From Pseudisothecium myosuroides (taxonomy: Eukaryota; Streptophyta; Bryopsida; Hypnales; Lembophyllaceae), in the NCBI GenBank assembly GCA_951799445.1, contig OX637297.1, positions 12,586,001 through 12,650,000 of the forward strand: 64,000 nucleotides of DNA. Direction: 5' to 3'. Shown here one piece after another: positions 23,700 through 33,551 of the stretch. Under the pieces are notes generated by a model. It saw nothing but the letters and a program-made list of their open reading frames with translations. It was not told the origin of the DNA and searched no databases. Within the stretch, counting starts at the first letter, position 1; each line of letters opens with the position of its first letter. The position numbers were made by a program, and so were the translations under genes.

Positions 23700-24020
23700 A
23701 CAATCATGCGATCCCACGATCTTTTAGTTACCACAACAAAACGCAATCCTGTGATATCACGATGAGCCACTATCTCCTACATCCACAATTTGAAAACATC
23801 ATGTACAGAATCCCCGACACAAGTAACTAAACTAACGCCCTCTGGTATTTCATTGTTTTTGTGAACGTCGTGGGGTATTACGATCGCCGCATTCTAACGT
23901 AGAACTATCCCGTATCGCAAAGCTAGGACTTCGTCGTGGGATTCCATGATGACAAGGTTCTAACGTATTTAAGGTCTGAGGTGTAGTGCAAGACCATCGG
24001 GCGATCCCATGATGGCCAGA
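23700..24020. repeat. ATCGTGGGATCCCACGAT-type palindromes, outer intron 3
   Basis: Five diverged copies between exons 3 and 4 at about 23,707 (GCGATCCCACGATC), 23,748 (TGTGATATCACGAT), 23,868, 23,935 and 23,998 (ATCGGGCGATCCCATGAT). Positions correspond to those in the inner copy's intron 3 at 30,488-30,800. Confidence 0.8.
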
Positions 24021-24079
24021 TCGGGCACCCTTGGATGACCTACAAACAAGAAATATGTCTACACTAACGGCATTCTTAC

Positions 24080-25544
24080 ATTGTACTCTAGCAAGTGTGG
24101 TCTGCTCAATAATGCTGGCTGTGGACCTCCCATACTTCGCCACTTGATTCTTGCGTTCAGCAGTTGCTTAGTGAAGTTCTGCTCCTTCTGTTCACCTACA
24201 ACATTCTGGTTCAACACCCGCAAGAAGTGCAGTAGGTCTCTGTGGTTATCTTTGGACGTCCACACAGATAAAATATTAAAGGTAGAGGCAAGCTTCTTGT
24301 CCGCCTCGGCAATCACACTAAGCCTAATCAGGTCTTTAAATGCCTGGACAGTGTGCTGGCCACCTATTATATAGTAGTGCGTCTTGGGGGTTTTGAAGAT
24401 CTCTTTCTTCGGCGCTTGCTTTTTGTAGTACGTCACTACCTTCGCTGGGCCATAGGGGCCCGCTTTAAGAGGAAGCACTGTTATGACTCTGTTCTCTGAG
24501 TCATAGTCAGGTGTGATTCATGCCTTCCTCGTGAGCGCATCAAGCCGGTCTGCTTGAATTCCCTTGTACACGAGCAGTGCTTGTGGTGCCTAGTGTAGAT
24601 AGTCATAGTGCACGCGGATGAGCTCTCCTTTGCTATCACAGATGGGTTTCCTGCCCCATTTGTACAGGCCACCAAGGGAGTTCTCATACAAGGTCCTCAT
24701 TGCATTCATCTCGTTTGGTGTCATCTTCTTCACGTTAGCCTCCCCTAGAGCCACAGCCCTATGCAGCAGAAGCGGGGTCTCCGATTTTCTTTTCTTTTTG
24801 GATGTCCCTACTGCGACATCATCTTTGTCCCCGGAAGCTCCAACTGCAAACTTCCTCTTCTTGGTCTTCTTTTTGGGGAACAGCGTGGAAGCAACCACTT
24901 GCACGGCTTTGGGGCGAGCATTTGTATCTCATAAGTCATCCATGATTATGTCCTACTAGTTCTTCAGCTCTTTAGGCTTCCACCGAGGCTTAGACGTGTC
25001 TTTGCACATCAAAAGTGCCCTTGCAATCAAAGACTGGCACAGACTGAGGCTGAACTTCGTGTAGTCAAGGATCAGCCCATACGTTATGATCTCCTCGGAA
25101 AGGGGAACCTTCTCCTCTACAACTAGGAGCGTTGTATCATTGTCAAGTCCCTTCAATTCAAGTACCCTGAGCTTGGCAGTAGGGTGCCCCATTGTCCCAT
25201 TCATCAGTGTAGGAAGAATGATGGCAGAGCCGTCACTCTCTGCTTTCTAGGCGATACCCCAATGTGTAATCTGCATGTCGCATCAGAAAAGGCTACTGGT
25301 GGATGTGGACTTGTGTTACCAAAGAAGTAATGCAGCAGTCACTACAAGGGAGCAGTGACAATTTGAACATTTCTTTGTCAATTTCCTGTCAATTCGAACA
25401 TTTTTTTGACATAATTCTGTCATTTCGGACATTTTAGTCAATTAGGACGTGTCAATTCGGACACTGTTTTCTTGTAGTGAGTCAATGAAGGTACCAAGCT
25501 TCCTTGGTGTCAGTTCCTCTAGCCTGTCGGCAACTTGCATTTCA
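24080..25544 (-). pseudogene. Exon 3 of outer GGQH gene, MITE-interrupted
   Basis: Homologous to the 441-codon exon 3 of the inner element. Readable parts include 'NGTMGHPTAKLRVLELKGLD', a basic Lys-rich stretch, 'LGGLYKWGRKPICDSKGELI' and YYIIGGQHTVQAF. It is broken by frame-disrupting changes, by a TAG and by the 140-bp CACTA MITE plus AGT duplication. Acceptor CTGCAG|TGAAATG and donor AAT|GTAAGA are conserved. Confidence 0.7.
25340..25479. mobile_element. 140-bp CACTA MITE
   Basis: Begins CACTACAAGGGAGCAGTG and ends CACTGTTTTCTTGTAGTG, flanked by the 3-bp duplication AGT (25,337-25,339 and 25,480-25,482). The homologous exon of the inner element at about 32,133-32,137 (gcagtcgatgaagg) is the empty site. 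The interior has repeated GTCAATTYGGACA motifs. CACTA ends plus a 3-bp duplication identify an En/Spm-type non-autonomous element. Confidence 0.92.
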
Positions 25545-25589
25545 CTGCAACATGGTAGAAAGAAATGTTAGTTTCAACATCGTCCAAAA

Positions 25590-26330
25590 GAGCAGATGGT
25601 CCCGTGATATTATTTCCATTTCGAATTTAAATTTCATCCATAGTTGTGGGATCCCACGATGGCTATTATTTCCAACTTGATAGAGAAGGAAAGGTTTCGT
25701 AATCATTTTGATGATCAAGTGTTATTTACTACCATTGTTGTGGGATATCACGATTGGTTACATTCACGGACATTAGTGAGCAGGAGATTACTGCTTTTCA
25801 ATTCACTTACTCAAGGCATCCTGGGATATGACAATGGCGCTAATTTACACACAAGAGAGATTGAAATATCTTCAAACTACATTTGTCATGATCATTAAAA
25901 TTACTGTCTCCATCGTGGGATCCCACGATTGATTGTTGACATGAACAGTCTTTAGTTGACGCGTCTACATCTCTATTTTCTACCCACTCTAGAATTTTCC
26001 ATCTTGATTTCCCACGATGGGTCAATACTCGTATGCTCTAAGTGGTCTACTCATTGTTAAGTCTGGATCAGGTGCGGTCTTCACTATCCTCCATCGATGG
26101 ATCCCACGATGGATTACTAATCCGCTGCCTGGGCTGTGCCTAATATGTGGTCTGGGTATAGTTTGCGTCTCCACATTTGCACATTGGGGGATCCCACAAT
26201 GGGCCACAAACCCTAAAAATCAAGTGTCGGCGCAGTGGTTGGCGGCTAGGGTTTTAAATCAGGGGATCCTACGATGCTCGAATCTATATAGGGATTGCCC
26301 CGTCGAGGGATCTCATGATGCACGGTTTTA
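25590..26330. repeat. ATCGTGGGATCCCACGAT-type palindromes, outer intron 2
   Basis: About nine copies between exons 3 and 2, including a perfect one at 25,912-25,929 and near-perfect ones at 25,644-25,660, 25,738, 26,007, 26,093, 26,186, 26,262 and 26,306. Same order as in the inner copy's intron 2 (32,300-32,960). Confidence 0.85.
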
Positions 26331-26578
26331 GGGTCACTATCCGCGGTAAGAGGGTCACGTACTTATTATTGTGTGTTCTTCTCGGCATCTCTCCTACCGT
26401 AATTCTTAGCCATGTTCGTAACAGAACTATGACAAAGTCTCTACTACCCTTGTTTTTAGCAAAGTACGTACGAATTACAATTGCAAGCAACTATATCCTA
26501 ATTATTAGCAATGTTTATAACCCAGACAATCCAAGCAAGAAACACAAAGTAATGAGAATATGGTTCAAAGTAACTTAC

Positions 26579-26705
26579 GGGCCTTCCAAACTAGGAGGTT
26601 TGGTGTACACTGGGATGGACCTATTGCCATCGTAGCTTCCACTTGCACGGGTCCGGCCTTGTTTTCAGCTACTAGAAAAATGCCCTCCCGCTCTTTGAAA
26701 GACTG
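26579..26705 (-). pseudogene. Exon 2 of outer GGQH gene
   Basis: Flanked by acceptor TTTCACGCAG and donor CCC|GTAAGTTAC. Encodes QSFKEREGIFLVAENKAGPV and continues; compare QSFEERKGIFVVAENKVRPV in the inner copy. It is 127 nt against 128 nt in the inner copy, which breaks the frame into exon 3. Confidence 0.65.
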
Positions 26706-26796
26706 CTGCGTGAAATTCAAATGTAGAAGAAATTATAACTTCAATCATTCACTAAGAATCATAAACTCCTAACTTGTTTCTTCATGACTAGCCAAG

Positions 26797-26820
26797 ATGC
26801 CATATTCAACTACTTTTGGA
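26797..26820 (+). repeat. Left TIR of inner transposon
   Basis: Starts ATGCCATATTCAACTAC immediately after CCAAG. Reverse complement of the right ends at 53,063-53,086 and 62,790-62,813, apart from a few substitutions. Confidence 0.9.
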
Positions 26821-26857
26821 ATTTACGGGGAATTCTGGACTTTGTGAAGGTCCTATC

Positions 26858-27100
26858 CATCGGGAGATCTTCCCGATGGTATGTACAATGAGTCCGTAAT
26901 GCCGTTCAAAGGAGATTTAAATCGCTTTGGGATGCTAAGTGGTCTGGAGATTTCCCGATGCAAGAAAATATACTCCTTCGGGATAGAGTGTTCGAACAAA
27001 TCAATGAATTTGAGATGATGTCAACTCCGACATTTGCTATAAGCGGTACATTTGTATCCGGGGTTGCATTAATATGCGACATCACAGATCGGGAGAGCTC
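26858..27100. repeat. Subterminal palindromes, CATCGGGAGATCTTCCCGATG type
   Basis: Near the left TIR a palindrome variant CATCGGGAGATCTTCCCGATG occurs at about 26,859, followed by half-sites TTTCCCGATG (26,950) and ATCGGGAGAGCTC (about 27,088). The core is GGGAGATCTCCC rather than the internal GTGGGATCCCAC. The same variant recurs near the right end (52,390-52,790). Confidence 0.65.
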
Positions 27101-27276
27101 AGAAGATACTTCCCAAAGTATCACATAACACAAAAGAATGGATGAAGCAACATAATGCAATTACAGACATTTGGTAAGGTGTAATCACAGTCAGATAGAA
27201 AAGGTGGATTCGCCACTTATATAATCATTTGGATGCAACAAACAGGTGATAAATAACCTAGCTAGTCCACTTCCAA

Positions 27277-27759
27277 CTACATGTTTTTTGGGGCCCAAGA
27301 CCAATCAAAAGGCGGTGCTATAATGTGCGGACGATCTAACTCTACAGGATCTACATCATCCCGCACATGCAACGCCGGTTGAAGCAAGTGTGGACGTTCC
27401 CAATCAAGAGGATCTAGGACAAGCATTACAATACTGTTTTTCAAGAGTATCCTGCGCGTCCGAGGAATGTTCAAGACAGTCTTCAGTATTGTACGACGAT
27501 GGGGATACACCTGGTTCTTCCGTGGATTGTCAAACCCGGCAAAAAATAGAAACCTTGACAGAATTTCCGGCGGTAGAATATGTCGAAGAAGAGCGGCCAG
27601 TGTTGAAGGTTGCATTGCGGACCACAAACCACAGTGAGTTTCTTGAACGAAATGTCAGTGAAGACCACGGAAGCCGGGCCGAATTTCGATATTCTGTGGG
27701 AGATCCGCCACACCACCCTTCACGCAGAGATCCCCTGTTAGTACTAAGAGCGTCGCCTT
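27277..27759 (-). pseudogene. Exon 7 (last) of inner GGQH gene
   Basis: Follows acceptor GGTCTTTGCAG. One frame reads KATLLVLTGDLCVKGGVADL, a TGA, and then 116 open codons containing LLRHILPPEILSRFLFF and DWERPHLLQPALHVRDDVDP before stopping at 27,277. No family recognised. It lies about 480 bp from the left TIR, so the gene ends near the element end. Confidence 0.45.
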
Positions 27760-27965
27760 CTGCAAAGACCAAGTAAGCCTCAGCACGGAGACATGTACAT
27801 ACAGAAAACGACGTCAATTGATCGTGAGATCCCCCGACCAATATGCAATACAACAGAACCGCTAATTGAAAATACGCATGGGTAGTTATTTGAAGAACAG
27901 CAACTGAATGTCTTATTTGCTGCATAGTGCAAGGAAATTAGCAATTTGGTGTTAAGGATACTTAC

Positions 27966-28954
27966 GCAATTTGGGGTTAATAGGACTGATGCTGGTCGGT
28001 GAGTGTCCCCCAGGGTTAATAAGACGAGGTCCGGTAGCTGTCTATCAGCTCCTGAAGCACGAGATGCCTGTGCATCCTCCTGTTGCGGCTGAGTCGACTT
28101 GTCAGACTTTGACGGTAACGGTCCCAAGGCACAAGTCAGAAGCGTGTCTGCCGCGACTAATGCTTCGGGATTGGGACTCCCAGTCGGCTTCGCTGGCAAC
28201 TGTTTGCGCTGCACCAACAACTTACTTGGAGTCCACTTCGAGGTCTCCCCCTTCCGATTTTTGCTTGCTGTCTTCCGTGCTCGCTTGGCCGCCTTTGTGC
28301 TCCCGGTAACTTCTGCAGTGTCAGGTTCCTTGACCGGCTTCTTACACGGCTTCCTCTTGGATATCCTTGGGTCCGTTAATTGGATCCCTGAATTCACTTC
28401 GCCTGACGACCCGCTCGATATTGGAATTACAATTTCTTCAGCTCGTAACGGCTCTGGAATACTCTCATGCTACTCTGTCAGCTCTTCCAGCTCCGCCTGT
28501 GCCGAATGAACTTCGGGAACTTCGTCAGCATCCTCCGCTGTACTTGGCGGATCAATCAGCTGCTCTCGCCGGGGGGAGGGAGTCGGAGATTTTGCCTGCG
28601 AGAAAGGCAATATCCCACCACATCTGAGCTTAGTTTGCCCTCCCAGATTTGCATGCGAGAGATATACGCTGCCCAACGTCCGGAGATATCACGATGGTTC
28701 AGCAAATAATGCACACTAACCTTAGTGTGCTCAACCGACCTTGTTCCTAAACCCGGTCTGTGTTGGGTGATGTCTTCAACTACAGCAGCTTCATCATCAC
28801 TTTCAACTTCCTCGTCCTCGTGTTCGACCTCCGGAAGAGGAACGGGTGCCGCCTGTGCATGTTTGTTGTCCCAAATCTGCTTGGCGAAGACCTGACTTAA
28901 CGTCTTAGCTTCCGCTGAATCTACAACTTCCAGCACTTTACCACCTTCCGAATA
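27966..28954 (-). pseudogene. Exon 6 of inner gene: acidic then Lys/Ser-rich
   Basis: Starts after GTATTTCAG with YSEGGKVLEVVDSAEAKTLS, then an acidic run (EHEDEEVESDDEAAVVEDI). After a frameshift near 28,600 and a TAG at 28,470-28,472 comes a basic segment with KAAKRARKTASKNRKGE. It ends at donor TGC|GTAAGTATCC (27,965). The composition suggests a disordered nuclear or DNA-binding tail. No outer counterpart survives. Confidence 0.55.
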
Positions 28955-29054
28955 CTGAAATACAACAACCGGAAATTAGTGACATTCAAATCCTCGAAAT
29001 CAAAATTGTGATTATCAGAAGAACAAAAGAAAAGACAATCGTTGTAGTGCATAC

Positions 29055-29711
29055 CAAGCCCAGATATGTGAACTCCGGACCCTCGTTGACATTCACAAAG
29101 ACATAGTCGGTGCAAGCTAGTCCTTCAAATAGAATCAACGCACTGCTGATCTTCAGATACGGCATCTGCTGCCGACGCCAGTAAGGGTAGTCGTTCGGCA
29201 TATCTTCTGCCTTGTACACCTGAGTGAGGCGGTCCAATCCCGGGAAGAAGCTTTTGAAGCAAGTCCGCCGCTCGTGCTCTTCGCTGTGCCCAAAAATGAA
29301 GACAACAAAGATATTGTACCCGTCTCCGGCCGGAGCTTGAGGGAAGAAGTCTTCGGGCCCTGCCATGTAGTTCACAACGTGCCAGTCCCACAACCTAGCT
29401 TTGACTTCCATCCTTCGTTTCTCTATGTGAGCCACAATCATGTGGAACCCTTCAGCATCTGTGAGGAGAACGGCGGCAGAGCGGGCTACGACTGTCTGGT
29501 CCTACGGATCATAGTACTCCAGAGCGTCAAAGAGTCTCTTCAACTTCCGCTCTTCAAGAATTTTGGCGCGACACCCGCAGGACGTTGACTCAAACATGAA
29601 CCAGATGTACAAGTGCTGCTTCTTCTTTCCCCTCCATGCTATGATGTCCCCTGCCGCCAAGGTGGCGCTGATGTCCCAGCTGTTTTCGTCCATGGTTTTA
29701 CAGAGATAGTG
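29055..29711 (-). pseudogene. Exon 5 of inner gene (MDENSW... segment)
   Basis: Contains MDENSWDISATLAAGDI, CRAKILEERKLKRLFDALEY, KARLWDWHVVNYMAGPEDFF and NEGPEFTYLGL before donor TTG|GTATGC. A TAG at 29,502-29,504 replaces a CAG seen in the outer copy, a C-to-T change. The ATG at 29,693 is also a plausible independent start: both copies have a stop codon shortly upstream (TAA here, TAG in the outer copy). The family is unrecognised. Confidence 0.6.
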
Positions 29712-29741
29712 CTCTGAAAAACCACGTGCATTTGCTTACAC

Positions 29742-30413
29742 CGATTCCTCCTCCACTGTCAGCTTGAAATACGACTCCCACATATGGATCACCGACTGTG
29801 GAAGGTCAGCTGGGTCGAACGTCCTGTTGAGATTTCTCGTCCGGTCTTGCAACCACTTCTTTCTAGTAGGGGTTTCCATTGCCTTGTTCACCGATATATC
29901 CACATCCTCGTGCTGAATGTTCCTTTCCGTCGCAAACTCGACCCACAAAGAGTCCGGGTAAGGCTCGTACTCCACCATCCTCACGGGCAGCAGTTGACCC
30001 TTTTAATGAGACAAGAGTTCATTCTTCATCGCCTTGACCAACCAAATTTTGGCGCCGACGTCAACAAGAGAGATTATGCATTTTCCACCTCTCTGCGATT
30101 TCGACTTTGCGACGGAGGTCTTCATGCTGACAACTTGGGCTTCGACTTTATCCGCAAGGAAATTGATGTCCTCCGGTCTAAGTCCGTAAAGGGGCTTGAA
30201 GTCGTTTGCCGCCAACGGTTTGCGATCCGTACTCCCGGATACATCGACCAACCCCGCCGCGTCGGGAAGGAGACCTTCCATGAATTTCTCCTCTATCTTG
30301 ATCCATCTCTGAACATCAGCGTCGTTTTCCAGGAAGAGTAGAGGGATTCTCAGTTCGGCGATGTCTTTTGCCTTTGCTCCCACAAATATTGTTGCCACCG
30401 ACGGCTGAAATGC
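29742..30413 (-). pseudogene. Exon 4 of inner GGQH gene
   Basis: 672 nt in phase 0 with both neighbours. Reads AFQPSVATIFVGAKAKDIAE, IKIEEKFMEGLLPDAAGLVD, LYGLRPEDINFLADKVEAQ, a TAA at 30,003-30,005 where the outer copy has Tyr, then WVEFATERNIQHEDVDISV and LPQSVIHMWESYFKL. Predominantly helical in appearance. No known catalytic motif seen. Confidence 0.6.
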
Positions 30414-30479
30414 CTGCCCAACAAAGGAGTAACAGTCAGTACGCGATTCGTAGACAGACCACGTGAACACAAGAAGTCC

Positions 30480-30810
30480 AATAAACAATCGTGCGATCCC
30501 ACGATCAGTCAGTTACCACAAGGAAGTCGTTTAGGCAACAGGCAGTCGTGAGATATCACGATGAGCTACTATCTTCTACATGCACAATTTGAAAACACCA
30601 CGCACTGAACCCCCAGCACAAAAAACTAAACTAGCGACATTTGGTATTTCATAACTTAACGTCGTGGGATATCACGATCTCCTCATTCTAACGTAGAACT
30701 ACCCCGTATCTCAAAGCCAGGACTTAGGCGCGGGATCCCACGATGACAAGGTTCTAACGTAATGAAGGTCTGAGGTGTAGTGCAGGACCATCGGGAGATC
30801 CCACGATGTT
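30480..30810. repeat. ATCGTGGGATCCCACGAT-type palindromes, inner intron 3
   Basis: Five copies at about 30,488, 30,548, 30,660 (GTCGTGGGATATCACGATC), 30,728 and 30,789. All fall within the 460-bp intron between exons 4 and 3 and none in the exons. Confidence 0.85.
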
Positions 30811-30873
30811 TAGGTAGAGGACACTCTGATGACCTAAAAACATTAAGTTTTCCTACTCCGGCGTCATTCTTAC

Positions 30874-32197
30874 AATGTACTCTTGCGAGTGTGCTCTGCC
30901 CAATAGTACTGGCTGTGGACTGCCCATACTCCGCCACTTGATTCTTGCGTTCAGCAGTTGCTTCGTGAAGTTCTGCTCCTTCTGTTTGCCAACGACATCC
31001 TGGTTCAGCGCTCGCGAGAAGTGCACTAGGTCTCCGTGGTGATCTTTGTCCGTCCACACAGGTAAAATATTAAAGGTGGAGGCTTGCTTCTTGTCCTTCT
31101 CGGGAATCACACCAAGCCTAATCAGGTCCTTGAATGCCTGGACACTGTGTTGGCCCCCTATTATGTAGTAGTGCGTCTTGGGGTTTTCAAAGATCTCCTT
31201 CTTCGGCGCTTGCTTCTCATAGTGTGACACTACCTGCGTCGGGCCGTAGGGTCCCGCTTTAAGAGGAAGCATTGTTATGACTCTGTTCTCCGAGTCATAA
31301 TCAGGTGTGATTTGTGCCTTTCTCGTCAGCGCATCAAGCCGCTCTACCTGAATTCCCCTGTACACAAGTAGTGCTACAGGTGCCTGGTGCAGATAGTCAT
31401 AGTGCACGCGGATGAGCTCTCCTTTGCTGTCACAGATTGGTTTCCTGCCCCATTTGTACAGGCCACCGAAAGAGTTCTCGTACAGGGTCCTCATCGCATT
31501 CATCTCTTCCGGTGTCATCTTCTTCATGTCTGCCTCCCCTAGAGCAACAGCCCTGTGAAGCGGAAGTGGGGTATCCGATTTTTTCTTCTTTCCGGATGTC
31601 CCTGCTGCGGCATCATCTTTGTCCCCGGGAGCTCCAACTGTAGACTTCCTCTTCCTGGTCTTCTTTTTGGGGGACGGCGTGGGAGCAACCACTGTCACGG
31701 CTTCCGGCCGAGCGTTTACATCTCGTAAGTCTTCCATGATTATGTCCCACTGGTTCTTGAGTTCCTTAGGCTTCCACCGAGGCTTAGAGGTGTCTTTGCA
31801 CATCAGATGTGACCTTGCAGTCACAGACTCGCACAGAGTGAGGCTGAACTTTGCATAGTCAAGGATCAACCCAAACGTTATGATCTCCCCGGAAAGAGGA
31901 ACCTTCTCCTCTACAACTAGGAGCGCTGTGTCGTCGTCAAGCCCCTTCATTTCAAGTACCCTCAGTCCGGCAGTTGGGTGCCCCATTGTCCCATTCACCA
32001 GCGTGGGAAGAATAGTGGCAGAGCCGTCACTCTCTGCTTTCCAGGCGATTCCCCAATGTGTAATCTGCTCGTCGCATCGGAAAAAGGCTTGTGGTGGATG
32101 TGGACCTGTGTACTCCAAAGACGTAATGTAGCAGTCGATGAAGGTACCAAGCTTCCTGGGTGTCAGTTCTTCTGGACTTTCAACGACTTGCATTTCA
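30874..32197 (-). CDS. Exon 3 of inner gene, 441 open codons, GGQH motif
   Basis: The longest intact piece of the gene. It begins after acceptor CTGCAG|TGAAATG (EMQVVESPEELTPRKLGTF) and stays open to donor ATT|GTAAGA. Order of recognisable parts: 'FIDCYITSLEYTG'; a domain with 'LVVEEKVPLSGEIITFGLILD'; a Lys-rich linker with two basic clusters (SPKKKTRKRK, SGKKKKSD) that could be nuclear localisation signals; 'LYKWGRKPICDSKGELIRVH'; and YYIIGGQHSVQAFKDL near residue 365. GGQH followed by an Ala two or three residues later recalls the ParB/Srx or DGQHR fold, but this is weak motif evidence. A partner role in transposition is inference from its conserved presence beside the DUF7869 gene. Confidence 0.7.
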
Positions 32198-32289
32198 CTG
32201 CAGCATGGTAGAAAGAGATGTTAGTTTCCACATTGTCCGATAGAGCAGAATGATGGTGGTGCAATATTATTCCCGTTCTAACTTTAATT

Positions 32290-32965
32290 TTTATCCTTAG
32301 TCGTGGGACCCCACGACGGATGTTATGAAAGAGAAGGAATGGTTTCGTGATCATTTTGATGATCTAGTTTCACAAATTACCGTTGTCGTGGGATATCACG
32401 ATCGGTTACATTCACGGATAGTAGTGGGCAGGAGGTTACTGCATCTCAACTCACTAACTGAAGGCGTCCCGGCATATGACGATGGCACCAAATAACATAG
32501 AATGGATATTGGAATATCTTAGAAGGTGATCGGTGATGATCTGTGAAACTACTGTCTGTCGTGGGATCCCACGATTGATTGTTCACATAATCAGCGCTAT
32601 TTGTTAACGCGCCTGCATCTCAATTTCTCTACCCACGCTAGACTTTCTCGTCGTGATTTCCCACGACGGTTTAGTACTTGAATGCTCTATGTAGGTGGTC
32701 TTCTAATTGTTAAGTCTGGGTCAAGCGCGGTCTTTACTATCCTCCATCGGGGGATCCCACGATTGGTTACTAATCCGCTGCCTGGTCTGTGCCTAATATG
32801 TGGTCTGGGTTTAGATTGCGTCTCCACATCTTATCATCGGGGGATCCCACAAACCCTAAAACTCGTGTGGCCGCGCAGTGGTGGGCGGCTAGGGTTTCAA
32901 GTCAGGGATCCTACGATGCTCGAATCTACACAGGGATTGCCCTGTCATGGGATCCCACGATGCAC
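32290..32965. repeat. ATCGTGGGATCCCACGAT-type palindromes, inner intron 2
   Basis: About eight copies at 32,300, 32,384, 32,558, 32,655, 32,745, 32,838, 32,905 and 32,945, in the same order as in the outer copy. All lie inside the 1,022-bp intron 2. Confidence 0.85.
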
Positions 32966-33219
32966 GGTTTTAGGGTCACTATCCCCGGTAACAGGGTCAC
33001 GTATTCAATACCGTGTGTTCTTCTCGGCATATATACTACCGTATTTCTCGGCCATGTTTATAACAGCGACTATGACAGAGGCTCTATTACCCTCATTCTC
33101 AACGGAGTGCGTACAATATAATTGCAAACAACCATACCCTAATTATTAGCAATGTTTGTAACCTAGACATTGCAAGCAAGAAACGGAAAGTAATGAGAAT
33201 ATAGTTCAAAGTAACTTAC

Positions 33220-33347
33220 GGGTCCTTCCAAACTGGGAGGTTTATTGTATGTTGGGATGGACCTACTGCCATCGTAGCTTCCGCTTGCACGGGTCTGACC
33301 TTGTTTTCAGCTACTACAAAAATGCCCTTCCGCTCTTCGAAAGACTG
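33220..33347 (-). CDS. Exon 2 of inner GGQH gene, 128 nt
   Basis: Acceptor TTTCATGCAG|CAG and donor CCC|GTAAGT. Encodes QSFEERKGIFVVAENKVRPV through to VWKDP. It enters in phase 0 from exon 1 (LIQQ|QSFEER) and leaves in phase 2; exon 3 supplies the missing base to give KDPEMQVVES. Confidence 0.65.
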
Positions 33348-33433
33348 CTGCATGAAATTCAAATGCAGTAGAAATTGTAACTTCAATCATCCACTGAGAA
33401 TCACAAACTCCTAACTTGTTTCTTCATGACTAG

Positions 33434-33451
33434 CCAAGTGAATTTAATTGA
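33434..33451 (+). other. Empty target site of the inner transposon
   Basis: Reads CCAAGTGAATTTAATTGA inside intron 1 of the inner element. It is collinear with the outer element's intron after removing 26,797-53,086 and one CAAG, proving where that insertion occurred. Confidence 0.9.
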
Positions 33452-33551
33452 AGAGAAGGTAAACTTAAATCTAAAGTGACGGACTAAATAGCCTATTGCA
33501 CAGAAAACAAGTGTGTTTGATCATAGTCATAAAATCTCTGCACAAACCATG

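Larger units (their letters stand above)
22552..26705 (-). pseudogene. GGQH (ParB/Srx-like?) gene of outer transposon, exons 2-5
   Basis: Minus-strand exons align with the inner copy. Exon 2 is 26,579-26,705, one base shorter than its counterpart, so frameshifted. Exon 3 is 24,080-25,544, carrying a 140-bp CACTA MITE. Exon 4 is 22,957-23,628. Exon 5 starts at 22,926 and is cut off at about 22,552. The protein contains THYYIIGGQHTVQAFKDL, a GGQH motif reminiscent of the DGQHR/ParB-sulfiredoxin nucleotide-binding motif; that family placement is tentative. Exon 4 has a Trp-to-stop change (TAG after YPDFL) but keeps Tyr where the inner copy has TAA. The intron 2 and 3 sequences carry GTGGGATCCCAC-type palindromes. 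Exon 1 lies 27 kb away at 53.6-53.9 kb because of the nested insertion. Confidence 0.75.

Noticed and set aside
23700..33000. CRISPR-like interpretation of the regularly recurring palindromes
   Set aside because: Copies are diverged and irregularly spaced, lie in introns of a eukaryotic-type gene, and there are no constant repeats with unique spacers or cas genes.
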